NCBI RefSeq assembly: GCF_002443255.2
Contig: NW_019211459.1
Location: 6,416,803 to 6,480,802 of the forward strand
Origin: Varroa destructor
Lineage: Eukaryota > Arthropoda > Arachnida > Mesostigmata > Varroidae
Direction: 5' to 3'
DNA: 64,000 nucleotides
Part shown: positions 23,805 to 37,600 of the stretch, piece after piece
How the letters are laid out: each line of letters starts with the position of its first letter
How positions within the stretch are numbered: the first letter of the stretch is position 1
Position numbers and translations under genes: made by a program
The notes under the pieces: model-generated
What the model was told of the DNA's origin: nothing
Databases searched by the model: none
What the model saw: the letters and a program-made list of their open reading frames with translations, nothing else

Positions 23805-24324
23805 TAATTAATCAATACAACGTTTATCGATCGAAAAGGTGCTCTTTACGCACTCTGCCTGGAACATATATTTACCACTAGCCGTGCCATACGTCTTGTA
23901 CTGGCTTCGCGGGGCAATAGCCCCTCTCTGTAGGACACCCCGCCTGCCTGACCTTTCCTGCGTAATACGCAAAAATGTTGTTATTATGACAATAATTAAT
24001 CCTGTGATCTTGGCCAACAAGGCCACGAATGATACGGTAAATTAGACCAGTGACGACAGGAAATGGTAGAACATAACTAGGGAGACACAGAGAACGTTGG
24101 TACACATAGATAACACACTAACTAGTGTGATCTATTATCCCAAGCGCGCAAAAAGAGGCATAATAGACTCAAGTTGTCCCTCTTAGCAACAACAGAATTC
24201 TATCAGATTGTGTAGATTCCTGGCTTAATATATACTACATTACCTTTACCAGTGCACCGCACTCAGTATTGAAGGAACATCTAGCGTTGCTAACAATATT
24301 CTGAGTTTTATTAGCAGTTCTATG

Positions 24325-24330
24325 AATAAA
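24325..24330 (+). terminator. Candidate poly(A) signal of cactus
   Basis: AATAAA about 520 nt after the cactus stop, the first such hexamer I see downstream. A second lies at 24756-24761. Use is not shown. Confidence 0.35.
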
Positions 24331-26569
24331 AGAAAATATCGATTCTTCTTGAGAACGTTACCTGTAGAAGCACAATTTATGGTTGAAAGGAAAGTATTTA
24401 AATTGTTCATGAAATGTTTGACTTGCATGTGATTTATAGGGCCGCCATGCTTAGCCAATTGGACACGACGGGAACTCTTTATTTCTTTTTCCCAAACATA
24501 CCATCAACATACATTTTATTCAATAACGCGTTACGGCTACGTTTGTTACAGACAATTATAGCAGGAGCTTGTGTTGAAGGTCTTTTTTTATATCACACAT
24601 CTGCTATTTAAGAAAGAAGGAGGTAACACACGAGGTAGTTGCGGTACATATAAACATAATGAAAATTTAAATTATGTATGAATTGTAAAAGAAGTTCTCA
24701 CAGTTAAAAGGTGATAAAACACTTCGCAATTATATAAGGATAAAGCGATAGTTACAATAAATAGACGGTTATGGGTATCGTACGTACAGTGGACGTTAAA
24801 ATACTAGGGATAATAATTAAATTACCAATAGACCCTGCCGTATTGTAAAGAAGTGCGAGCTGCCGTTGCGTGATGTCTGACCTAGATTAACGACCATTAG
24901 GACATTCATGTGGCATTGTCCGCCAGCCTGCGCGGCCTGCTCACGGCACCAAAGTCCTGTCTGAGAAGACATCCATTCGCCTACTCATGTGAAGACTACT
25001 GGTTATGGCGTAAGACTGGCAGCAAAAAATGGCTTTTATAATAAAAACTTTTGTCTACTCGCGTATTGTACATAAAACTAAATTAATCAAAAGCAGGAGA
25101 CAACGTAACAAAAACAGAATAGCCTAATAAAGTTGTTATAGGGTTGTATACAAATTGGGTGCGTCGTCTTTTTAAGTGATTGGTCATTTGTTCATTGTCG
25201 GAGCTATTACTTTTGTTATTATTCAAAACAGTTACGGAAACCGTCTCAAAAAATCGATTTCCGCTACCAGCACAAAACAATCCCAACCAATGCGCTATCG
25301 AACTGTAGTAGCACGCGCGACCTTCTCATACGCGCCCTGCAGTTCTATCGGCATATTAGTAGCGCGTTACCTTACTGTCTCAGAAGGGCTCTCAGGTCTT
25401 CGGCATCATTCAGTTTTTCCCACGTCGACAGATTTATTATTCATTTACCTGCGAGATCCTGTCTTTTTCTGCTGAGATTCTTTCTTTACCTTCGTGAAAA
25501 ATCAAAATTGCGTGAATGTTCGGACCCGAACACGCCACTTGCTTGCCATTTTTTAAGTTAACGGATAAGCAGACTAGCCACCACGTCTTGGCGCTCTGGT
25601 TGTGGATTTCATTTACAGATAGACAATCCGTATAAAAAACATATTGCCACGAATAGGATATGATAGGTAAATGAAAACCATATGGTTGTTTTGGCGCAAA
25701 CAGTGTTCTCGGAACAAGAACGATATATAATACTTGATGCCAGTATACCTACGTGATTTTAATTTTCGGTAACTAGCAATTCTATTTATTTCGATTCTTT
25801 TTTCAGAGCTAAGTTTATTCATCTGTAAATATTGACATAGACTAATATGACAGAATCTTATTTTCTGCAAAATTTTAATACGCTACAAACCTATCCAAAA
25901 GCATTGCAAGCACAATTAATTGTTACCAATACGAGAGCAGGTACTGAGGCGATCCTTTGCCCAGCCTTAGCGAGTGAAGCAATTTTATAGAAATAGAAGC
26001 ACAAATTTCTTCTTGTGTACATTCTTTTCGTACACTAATATATTAATACTGGCTTTGCTTATTATATAGTATATTATATTTTTATTAATGAAATTTGCTT
26101 TTTATTCTAATAACTATTATCACTGTTGCTTCACGTAATAATTTTATTCTACGCATACATACTTCCATATATACAATTTTTTTTTGTTATTTTTCGCGCA
26201 TTTTACATTCGTCTAGGTTGTCACTGGTCTCACAGATGCTAACTCACACAATGTAGGGTTTTACTTTTTATTAATTCTTTCTCTTACCCATCCCTAATAA
26301 TAATAGTAGTAATCAACAAAAGCTTTATTTTGTATACCCATACCTATTCTCTTCTAAACAATGTTATATAATCTTGTATGATTGAATAGCCGTGTGTCGA
26401 CCTTTTGCTGGGTAACTTAAAAACAGCACCCCCTAATGTCCTATAAAAATTCGACGCATAATTACAATGACTCGGTCGGTCAATCAGTCGGTACGGTGCA
26501 GTAATGCTGTTTTTCATTTTAGACAAGCATAACTTTCATCACTCGACTTTATCTTATCGTTATTTCGCA

Positions 26570-26591
26570 TTTTTTTTTTTTTTTTTTTTTT
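26570..26591. repeat. Homopolymer T22 tract
   Basis: 22 consecutive T followed by six A. It could be the tail of an old minus-strand retrocopy, but I see no coding or target-site duplication evidence. Confidence 0.9.
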
Positions 26592-26878
26592 AAAAAAGCT
26601 GCTACGACTTGCATCTCAACAGCAACGTATCCGCGCTGAAGAACCGCGCGTTTCCTCTGTAGCTTACTTGACACACATCCGCATTCACACTTGCGGTTTG
26701 ACCTGTGTGCAGGCCACACGAACACAGTTTCGAGAAGCCGTACATCGTCCTGTCTTTTTCAGAAAGCATGGTAGCTTTTCTCACGTTCGTAATCCATTAA
26801 GAATTGTATTGAAATACCTCTTTCCGATTTACAAACACTGTCAATTTCATTTCATGTTATTGATCTTGTACACGCGGT

Positions 26879-26898
26879 AGCCTACGCGCGCGTAGGCT
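26879..26898. repeat. Perfect 20-bp palindrome
   Basis: AGCCTACGCG followed directly by its reverse complement CGCGTAGGCT, with an alternating CGCGCG core, in the convergent spacer. Confidence 0.9.
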
Positions 26899-28008
26899 CA
26901 TAAAACCTTTGAATTTTCGTGGTTTCGTTGTTTGAGAGAGACTGGAAAACGGGATCACATTCTGATAGCTAGCTGATGACAATCTCAGTGCAAACAATGC
27001 GTTGATATTCCGGATAGAATAAGAGTCCCCGACTGCGGCTGCTATTCCTCTATCTTTCCCAGTTCGTCCGTATGATGCGATTGCGTGTTAGCTTAGTGAA
27101 CTATCAGACAAACTAAGTGGCCAAGGAGCAGACGATATGAATAGCTCATTAGCCGTTGTCAGTAGTTACGGCCATTGATAACTCAACTCGATGCTTTATT
27201 ACTGTTATTACTGGCAGCTTTGACTCCTTAGGCACTTAGCTAACTTGTATAATCATGATTTCTTTCGATCGTAAGATATATCTATTTTTTATTTAGAAAG
27301 CGCCTAATAAGGTTATCAGTTGTTCGTTTAGGGCGTCTAAAGTATTGTATATTGATTGATCTTCATTCGGACACCACTACCGCTTTTTATTTGTTTAGTC
27401 CTGTGTAACTGCCAGCTCGGAACCGTCGTTAGTCACTAAAGACAGCTACTTCTCGAATCAGACCGTCTGTCCGACCTGATTTGCAATTACAACCATAACA
27501 TTATAGTACTGCTGGCCTAGGTTTCAAATTAGGCAGCCTTGATCAAGGCAGTGGCTAGCGGTGGAATTTGTAAAGGTGTCTTCATGTAACCAGTGCGACG
27601 AGCGTATGTCATACTATCACATTGTATATATATATATATAATCATTTTCATGTACACACGTATACTGCAGTATGAAACATTGAGAAAACATACGCAGGCT
27701 AACTTATGTCGGGAACCTATCAGGGTTTTCTAAAATCACCCATGTTTCGCAAAAACATAAAAAATATTGTTACAATGTTCGTGATTTTCCTGTAAGCTAT
27801 GAGCAGACATAACACTCGACTGGACGTTGCTGGATGAAAGTACAACGAACAACACACTAAAAACATCTGGCTTCTAAAAGAGTGATACATCGGCGATCGA
27901 CGCCATTGATGGCGGCTCAAAGGCACAGACCCCGCCGTTCATTAACACAGTTCCTTACGAACCCAAAATCAAATTACCTCTATCATTATCTCTGGAAAAC
28001 AAACCAGT

Positions 28009-28688
28009 CTAATCTGCATCATCGTCAGGAGTGATAACACGGAATCGTTCCTCTTCGCAGGTGCACACGGCGTAGTTGATCACTTTTTCAATCTGCAATA
28101 ACCAACGACGAATAAATGAACAAAAAAGAACCAATATTATTGTGATCATTTATTTATCTATTACGCGTAGTAGATGCGGCACAATACGATGCAGGTCAGT
28201 AAAGCGAACAGGTGACGGAAGAGGAGATGCGTAAAATTTATAATAGAATCATCGAAGTCGATTGGTTACGTTGCCAATACCGATAAACGTACTATTTTCT
28301 ACAATTAATCTACTACTGAATACGTGATAACGATCTGTGTCACCTCTCGAATGGCAGAAATGTTGGCCTCGTCAGAATCACCGCAGTCAATGCGCTTATG
28401 CTGCTGGTAAGATTCGGCAAGTTTAAGAACCAGCGAAGAACAACCCACCGTGACACAGAGGTGAGCACTACGCACTTCGCTCAGATGTACCTGAATTAAA
28501 AAAACAGAAGCAAATACATTCAGTCATTATTAATGACACGATGTCAGGGAGAACACGTTTTGCGAACGAAACGAAAATCTGTTTACATTACCTCGTCAAG
28601 TAGAATATGCTTCGTGGAAACGCGAAGGATTCGTTGGTTGGACACGACAAGAAGACCGCCGTCTTCGATTGGATGCTTTACGAGGAAG
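28009..28688 (-). CDS. Vps13D: Vps13D exons 28-30 (C-terminal PH-like end)
   Basis: Exons 28688-28592, 28490-28344 and 28092-28009 encode residues about 4260-4368. Visible segments are [39 protein letters not shown] and a final acidic TPDDDAD before TAG. The pattern of a self-displayed strand ([16 protein letters not shown]) followed by short strands fits the PH-like domain that ends VPS13 proteins and helps target them to organelles. Exon 28 opens with one base that completes a split Phe codon from exon 27. Confidence 0.85.
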
Positions 28689-31600
28689 CTACAGAGAGTG
28701 ACCACCGAAAAACGTGACTGGTCAGCATTACATTCAGCTATACAACATCCGGCTTTTGCGTGACATTGAACCCTCTAGAGAAAATCTAAGTACCTCATTT
28801 ATGTCCATAATTTCTCATTTACCTTACAATAGTTAACGTTTAAAAATCAAAGCAGAACATAACAAGCTACACTGCTTGGTTCATTCAATTGAATTCACCA
28901 CTACAGAATGGTATAAATCTAGTTTCCTGAAAGGGAGAAAAGTATGGCAAGAATTGAGCACGCGCACGAAAAATTTTAGACTGCATGACTGAATTATTTA
29001 TTGTATGCATGCACTCACAATTCCTTTGCAGCGTTCCGTTCGGAGGGGCTGTGTGCTGCATTCGCAGCGAGAATCCGCGTCAGTAGCATCTGGCCTTCGG
29101 CTAACTGAGCCGAGTAAACAGGAAGTAGACCTCGAGGACCACGGCTTAGACGCGGAGGACGGCGCCGTTCCGGTCTGGCATGGGTTTTAGCAGAATCACG
29201 CAGAGCAGCCGCCATGCCTGTTGCCAAATCGAGAACGCCCACCGTAGGAAGAACTCCAGAGCCCATCAGGCCACGGCCTACTCCTTCCATAAAACCTGTC
29301 AGACCACCGGTCGTTAAGCCCTGAATCAGATACACGTACAAAGGTCCAGATTTAATTTAGTTAATAATATTACGAGCTTCAACCATAGTTCACAAGTTCG
29401 AGTATAGCATAGTTCTAGTAAAACGACGTAACTGACCTTTCACTTTACTAAAACTAAAAATCGTGTGCTAAAATGGTAGGCTAAACGAATTAACGTTTTG
29501 CAGGGAGTCCTTTTCAAAGCCTTAACACATAGCCTATTTTCGTAGATTTTGTCCGAAAATCGTATAGAGACGCATGGAGCGGCTTCACTGGTTAGATAAT
29601 CACTTCTGTACATGTATTACAAAGATTGATAAGGTGAGTTCCAGTTTGAATTTGGCGCCACGCTCCAACATTATCTCACATGATAAGGATGTACGATAAG
29701 TCCCGTAAATCCATAAACGATGCCGCGGCTGAACCCACGGAGTCCGCCAATAAAGTGTTCAGTCCCTGTAGCCGTCGGTGGTGCCACAACGATAGCTGAC
29801 TCGTTGTTGTCCAAGTTAGCGATGCTGCGAAGGCCATCAGATAGGCTGCCAGTAAGTTTGGCTGCAGAATTCAAGGCACCGTGCGTGATGCTCTTGAACA
29901 GTGTTATTGGATTTTTCTCACTAATAGCTTCTTTAAGTCCGCCCCGAACGTCCTGATAGAAGCCCAATGGACTCCCGAAGAAATCGACGTTGCCCATAAT
30001 GGTACGCGCCTGTTTGCTTAGCTCCTGCATGAATGAGTTGGAAACGAATTGATAAAAATGACTATTGTATTACCGGAAGCTCAGTGATGATACCTTCTAC
30101 GCTTTGCATATATCGGGTTCGAGTAAGAAATTTACCTGTTGCACATTCAATAGAAGGTGACTAAAATACAAACTATAGCTACGCTTCGAGTCATGCAGGT
30201 GCTTTGTGTTAAAGAGACAGAGGGTATGATTCATTCAAGTTCTGTTTCTAAAACTATTTGGTATGCCATTTAAAAGATAACACACAAACAAGCTACCTTG
30301 CTGTAGTGAGCTGAAGCGGTTCCTAATAGAAACGAAAGTGTCTCGAATGGGTGGTTTCTCTCAAACTCCGACAGGTGGACGACGGCGTCTTCGAATCGAA
30401 TTAGACTCCAGTTGATCTGTTTCTTTACGTGGCGGAGACCTTCATCGAGCGTGCCTGCTCTTGCTGGAAGGACGCTTAGTTTGCACTGGTGCTGCTCCAC
30501 CTAGGAGTGCAGCAAGGGTCCAAAAATTTAATGACTTTGTATCTCCGTTCTATGCAACTCGAATATACGCTGGATTTAAAAATATTGGTGAACGTAAAGC
30601 AGGATTTCTAAATATTGATACATCTAATTACCAAAAACATCACTCAAAAGGACCCTATTCTATTTAGATGTCTCCATCTTGTTAAAAGCTAATGTTAGTT
30701 GATTTTTTTTTGTTTTACGTATTGTGCACCAAATGGCCAATGACTACGGCATTGATGTAGGCATTACCTGGAGTTTGTTGAAGTATAGCTTACGCTCGTA
30801 ATCCCTTAGGACATCGCCTGCTAAACTGCGTTGTTCAATAAGATGCAGATCATCGGTCTCGTTTAGCCATGGGATAAATGCTTGGAACATTTGGAACAGC
30901 TTTAACATTAGCTTCTCTTCAAGAGCTAATGTGGTGTCCTTCATACTGACGAGGAAATGCTGCAAACCAAAACAAGTAACAACAATCTCACACCGTTAGT
31001 TTCAGATGAATACACGGCTCTTAAGAAATTACCAGCATCTCTGTAGTACTGCCATATCTAGTAAGAAAAATACGTTACTATAGTACGATACGATATTCAA
31101 TAGAAGATCATTTTATATGGATAGCTAGAATCTGGACGTTGCGGATAACATGTCGTTATCACTACGAGTTTTAAAAAGTGTTACATATATTCGAGTAGCT
31201 ACTCACGTCAAAAACGAGAGTATCGGTATTATAGTTGATTAGTCGCGACGCTTTCACACAGAACGCTGGTAGATACGAGTGCTGGTCGCTTCGACTTTCC
31301 GGAGGGCTCATGTACAATGCACAGGGTCGTTCCGCATCGCCGAGCATGTTGTCAATCTGCATTTGTCGTACCGACATGTCGAATGTCTGACTATCTTCTG
31401 CTGAACTCTGGTAAAACGAGAGCAGTACACCCTCTAAGGTCACCAATAGGATTTCCTCCGTTTCGTTGATAAAGGACACACCGACCCCATTTTTGAAATT
31501 GACTTTGATTTGGATATCGCTGCCACTATTATCCACACGACGTTTTTGTCCTGGCAAAGGAGTTGACATTTGGTGACCAGGAACGGTTGCAGAACTCTCT

Positions 31601-34600
31601 TCCCGGGTCAGATCGGTAACCCGCAGTACAATCGTAGGGCCATCAAGAAATACCCTGACGCAGAGAACACCACAGCCTCCGCGCATTTTCTGAATACTAA
31701 CGCCGCAGTGTAATGGAAGCTGTTGCCTTTGAGCAGACGGATAATGCTGTCGTCCATCACGGATCGAACCACTCGGCGATAGAGTGGTCTGGCCCAATGG
31801 CTTGATAGCCGAGTTCGGTAGAAACTCAGTTGCTTCGTATGCTGTCTTGGGACCTAGCACTGCTTCAACGCCCTTTTGAAGGCCTTTCAAACCGTTCTTT
31901 GACTGCACGTAGAGGTTTTCAATATCACACTTGAGCGCTCCGTCCTCCGTGAACGTCCACGTCTGAAGGCTTCGCCGACGCGGGTCCGGTTTGCGCAGCA
32001 CGAGCGGAACACAGCGATGGGGATCAGCGGCCGGTGCGTCGATGTCTAGGACAAATACTCTTCCTTGACTACCCGATGCTCTTCGCATAGATGCTCCGGG
32101 CGAAGCTTCGCGAGCCTGCGGTATACGCGGTGTACTGCTACCCTCATGCTGAAGCATGCGATCGGGCGTCATACGCCACAGCTGACTACGCGAGCCGGTT
32201 ATCTTACGATTGATAATTACACGACCTTCAGATTTTACGTCCAGTACAAGCTCCTGACTACGCACAGTGCGTGTAGACTTCTGCGGCACAGCCGGTCGTA
32301 GCCTGAAGAAAAAAGCACGAAATCAAATTCACATTTATTACTATACGGTGAGTGTTAATCGTTTTACTCGTTAGTTATCGCCACAGTAAATACTAGCCTA
32401 TGGGGAAATAAAGTTTCAACAAGAATGCTTGTTCAATCCAAGTAACTAAACGTACAAATTAATTGAAACTGTAGTGATGTTAGTGCGTGCTATTTTCATT
32501 TCAATTAGGCATTTTTTTTTGCTAAATAATAAATTGGTAATTAATCTTATGTGGCACGCAGCTTGCAAGAAAGCATGTTTAACATATTTTTAACTTAATG
32601 TACGTGCCGAACTCTAATCGTTGTTCCATTTTAGAGTGGTGGCAATTCGGCAACACGTTTACTTGACTTACTCAAGGAAGGTTCCAGTAAAGGCAATATA
32701 GAAGAAGTTTTCGTAGTAAAGACGGTTTCCTGCTTTAAATGTGCGCATATCATAGATTTCGGAGGTTCCCCCTGGGGCTTCTACGGAGATCAACGGCGCC
32801 ATCGTCGGTTCGTCCCAAGCATACGGCATCGCAGTGGACGCTTTTACGACGTATTGACGATTTAGATCTGGCTTGGCGCCGGCTTGACAAAACGTTATGG
32901 GCACTTCGGAAAGGTTCTCGATGCGCATAGGCTCCGGCGCTGATTCGGGTTGGCTGAACGTCACGATGTATGTACCCGCATGCATACGGACCTCAACAAG
33001 CACAAATAGGCTCTGCATGTTGAGCGTTCGGACGTGGATGTGCGTCGAGCTCATCGCCTTATCGATGTGAAAACCGCCTGACCACAAAGACCCCTCGGCG
33101 CGTATACAGAGCAACGGTTCAAGATCAACGCGCGGCCAGTGGAACGCGACAGAGCTTTTCGGCATAGCCGACGTAATGTGGCGCTCGTAGCCTAAACTGC
33201 CACTAGAACTGTTACCGCTGCTGCTGCTGCTGCCGTTTTGTGTTGTCACGAACTTCTGTGCAAAGTCGAGCGTCATATTCGTATTATTAACAAGCTGAAA
33301 CAGTGGGCTAAACACGATGAAGTGAGTATCGCGGTAAACGCCTTTGCCCTGCTCGCCGTAGATGCCGATGTTGAACATTCGATCGGGGCTGTTGTCGTTT
33401 GAGGATAGAAATAGCTTGCAAATGCCCACGCCACTTTCTAGAGGAAATGGTTGACTCCATTTAGGTTGAAAACTGGTGGCTCCACCGGCACTCGCCGTCG
33501 CTACTTGGCAACGCGACCCCAGACGCACACAGCACAACTTGGGGGATTCCATGTCACAAAAGCTGAACAGGAGTGGGGCCACTGAACGAGCTGCCTCGTG
33601 CTCTGGTGGTTGACCTGCGGCTTCGGCAAAGACACCATCCTGCTTAAAGATGAGGGGCAATCCAGTGTGGTTAATGAGCCAATACTGGGCGCAAACGTAT
33701 ACCTGTGGAACGAATTTCAAACCACACAAGTTGAACCAAGAATACGACTACATTGCTCGAAGCTTGAAAATCTTTAAAGCACCGCCTAATATCCGCGTAA
33801 GAGGAACAAGGGTGGGAAAAAACACCAAACAGACACCTCACACTACAAAATACATGGTAAAAGCATGAAAAGCTTATTATAAGAATCACTGTAATTCTTC
33901 TTCTTCTTATTATAATTATTATCCTTTGATAAATCCAGCTCATTAATTTTGTTCTACCTGGCATAACCTATCACGTACTAACTACCGTACGACAAAGCAA
34001 ACTTCTTTCATAGCGCCAGGTACCTTGTATGCTTTCGCTTGATCGGCTACAACGTTGGCTTTGAGTAGAAGCGACCTCTTTTCCGCGTCTTGCATCAATA
34101 GTGTATAGGTGTACGTTCCAGGGGTGTTGCCTGTGTCGAGCTCGAGTTGATTTACGCTTGTGTATCCATCGAGCTGGAGGTTGATAATAACAACGTTGTC
34201 TTCCGATTGGATCTGATGGAAAGCGACGGAACATCGGTTCTTTAATACACCACTGAGTCGGCCGCAGATCGGTACGGGTCGTTCGATTGAGTAATGCAAC
34301 TCCAATGGAAGCAGATTGTACAGTTTAAGGGGCGCACGCAGCAGCAGTGAATGGCCTGTAGCCTCTTTTTCAGCTTCATTGAATAGGACTCGTGGATAAG
34401 GATCCCGTCGAACGGTGACAGCGAAATAACAAGGAGAAATGCCAGCGTGTAGTGCCCTGCATTCGCGTTGGACACCCACCTCAGGCAAATCAAACGTCAC
34501 ACATTTCCAGCCTAATTCCGTAGGCAGAAGCCGCTCTTCTCGCAATGGTCGTACCTTCAGTGACGTATAATTGAAGGCAAACGGCAACGAAAGCGACGAG

Positions 34601-37600
34601 TTCGCTGCCAGAGGCAAGCTCTTGTTGTTAACTAGAAACACAAACGCATTGCAAATGGGTTAATTTATGAGTTACAAACTGGCCTACGGGGACGCCAATG
34701 CAGCGACACTTGTTCACCCTGTAAGCTTGATATTATGGCAGAACAACACACGGTGGATTATCTGTTGTATTGTGAGACGCTCACCTGCCAGAAGTGAACC
34801 GACTGGAGACGACGTTGTAATGTTTACTACCACCTCTCTGTCGGTGAAATTTTTGAGCATAAGAGCCGAGCGTACGTTGATGACTTTCAGGGCCGGACCT
34901 TCCAGCTCAATATGGAAAACAACGCGAGTCACGGCACCTTCGGCAGTGGAATTGGCTGGTTTTGCTAATCGGAAGTACGTACCGACCCGATCGACGGATA
35001 GGGGTGCCATGAGATCACAACCGTCGACGCGAACAATGATCTGGCGAGCTTGGAGTTCGTGCGACTCTTGATGGCGCAACCGGCTGGCCGCTCCACGACT
35101 TGTCACAAACGCGAATGGCACAGTAGCACCTGGTGGTACCTGAAATGTACCACAAATTGTATAAAAAGAGGTAGAAAAAATGGGTGAAAAAAAATATACA
35201 TTGCACCTGCTTAATTAGCTATAGAGCTAGCCCAGTTCCTTCACATGCATATGACCTAATGACGTCTACGAGTGCATTTATTCTCCACGCTTTGTTCTTC
35301 GCGACATTATAATACTAATAAACTGGTATCATGTATCACGATTGGATATCGACACCTGAAGAAAGAATAACTTTAAATTGCCACACCTATTTCTACCCTA
35401 ACGTCAACTATGGGCTTGCTTTATTTCAACCCTAAGCTTAATCCTCTTCGCAAATTGAACCTAATATTCTTAAAAACGTGAAGTCACCCTTTAATTCTGC
35501 CTTCCGTATCGATATCGCTTTCTGGATCGCTCGAAGCGACACATTGATAATAATGTGCAATATTAAATAGTACTACAGAGACGCATTTCACTATTTCATC
35601 TCCACATTATAATTATATTGAAAGGAAGAACTAACCCTATAAAACTGCTGGGGCTGGAGGCTCTGTTCAGAGCTGCCTAAGAGAGCAGTCGTTGTCGCGA
35701 ATTCAAGATTGCAGCCGAGTGAGTTCTTCAGCGCGAACGGCACAAACGGTATTCTCTTGTTTGCGGCAGTAGCCGCCGCACTCGGAGCACATTCCTTGTT
35801 GTCACCTTTCCAAGACTCGCGAACCCGTTGAATGATGTTAATTAGCGCCGAAGTTATGTTGACATATAAGAGGCCATCTACATCTAATTCAACGATGTGC
35901 ATCGACGACGAGCTGCGTCGCCAATGAAGCCCAATAGAAATCGGTTCGAGAAGAGGTTCCCAGCCGGACAGAATCCGATTATAGTAGTCCATGTGCACTA
36001 ATGATCGCACCTGCCAGTTTCGCTGGTCAAGCGCCAGCGACGCGTCGGTGTCGCGGAGGCGCAACTCCAACAATGGTACGTCGGCGTTTCCGCAGTCGTC
36101 GATGAAACAGATGCGAAAATCGGCTAACTTTACGGATGCCGTTGATACGGACAGGCCAAGAAGTGCTATTCGATTTCCGTTACTGATGGCAACTTTACCG
36201 GGCAATGGTTGTGCATTTTGTAGAAGCCACAGGGCAGCGTCGTCGATCCTTCCTTGGCATTGATCGAGCGCCATGGCGCAGTCCACCTGTGAGAATCCCA
36301 GCTCTCGGAGTTTAGCAATCTTTGCTTCGGCTTGATTGGCATCCTGCCTTACAGCCTGACCGGAGACACACTCAAGGATTCGATGGAACATTTTGATATC
36401 GTTGTACGACAAACGTATGCATAGTAACTGTGAGCTAGCCTCGAGTTCGTAGATTTCCGACATCGCTGCAACCGTAGTCGACATTGTAGCTTGAACAGGT
36501 CTAAGATTCAACTCGAACGATATTGTCGCTGGGTCAATGATAGACAGGGCTGTTTCGTCCTCTGTGCCAAGAACACATGAGAACACCTCGAGATTTTGGA
36601 GGTCGCAGATAAGAGGCCGCTCTCGATGTGCTGGTCCATGCCAGGTGAGTACAGCTGTTGACTTGAGGATAACGGCGTTCGAGTCAAAGGTCGAAGCATC
36701 TTCAACGACAACCACTTCGGTGTCGGTCATGCTAACTTTCAGTTGAATGGGCATCAGACTGTTCATATGCCCCATTCCATGGTCGACGCTACCGTGCAAT
36801 GTTGGCAGCCCGCTAGCTGTTGGATCAGCGGTACTTTTATTTACTGCAGAACTACTAGTTTGACTAGCTGCAGACGGAAGAGCTAAAAAACTTGACGTCT
36901 GACGAAACCAGTCGAATACGGCCATTAACCGCATGTTGTTGAGAAGCACCGTAAGCCTATTGGGGAACGTCCGGTAATGAAGCTCCATTTGAAGGCCTCG
37001 CGTCTCTTTTGCTTTTGAATCGCCTTTATTGCCACTTTGAGTTGGCAATAACATATCAGCAAATACGTTTTTGCGCTCAACGGCGTCTACAATGCAAGAG
37101 TCGCAACAAAGAAATAAGTAGTAGTTAGAAGCACGGGTACAAAGCGACAACTCTGCCTGATTGCAATGGGACCCTTTCACATGCATAGATATGAACAAAA
37201 CGATAGGTTGGTAAAGATGATCAAAGAAGTTCAAGTGTAATACGTGGTCGGTTAATAGAAAAAAATGTTCGATGCACATGGCTAACTCACTTTTGAACCT
37301 TGTATCATAGACACGAATTTCTTGCGACACAAGGTCGACATCTTTTCGTCCATTTGTAAACAGGGATACAGACAGTTTCGAGTCGATAAACTCAATTCTG
37401 GCCAAACCCAGGTCGTGGCCTGAGTATTCGTCTCTGTCCGTCTCTGCACGTTCCTTTACGAGACTTAAAGTGACGTTATGCAGGTCGAGGACGAAACAGA
37501 GATGCAGCCAGGCGTCGTCCTCGGGGGCGGGCGCCACTACTGGCGCCGGCGCAGATGTTTGCAGGTGAACACCTTCGCTCAGGTTTTCAAACAGGATTCC

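Larger units (their letters stand above)
23805..28008. other. Convergent 3' spacer between cactus and Vps13D
   Basis: 4.2 kb, AT-rich, containing the two 3'UTRs. Candidate poly(A) signals: AATAAA at 24325-24330 and 24756-24761 (plus strand, cactus) and TTTATT at 27386-27391 (minus-strand AATAAA, Vps13D). It also has a T22 tract (26570-26591), a 20-bp palindrome (26879-26898) and a TA microsatellite near 27625-27641. No further gene is supported. Confidence 0.55.

Noticed and set aside
25526..25541. GTTCGGACCCGAAC palindrome
   Set aside because: 14 bp with a central AC spacer; close to chance level in a 64-kb window and with no context.
30074..30140. Possible extra mini-exon of Vps13D on the minus strand ([14 protein letters not shown] before GTAATA)
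   Set aside because: No acceptor in the right place, and the direct junction HYSK|ELSKQ already matches the spacing between the HY and LGSVDF-type blocks in VPS13 proteins.
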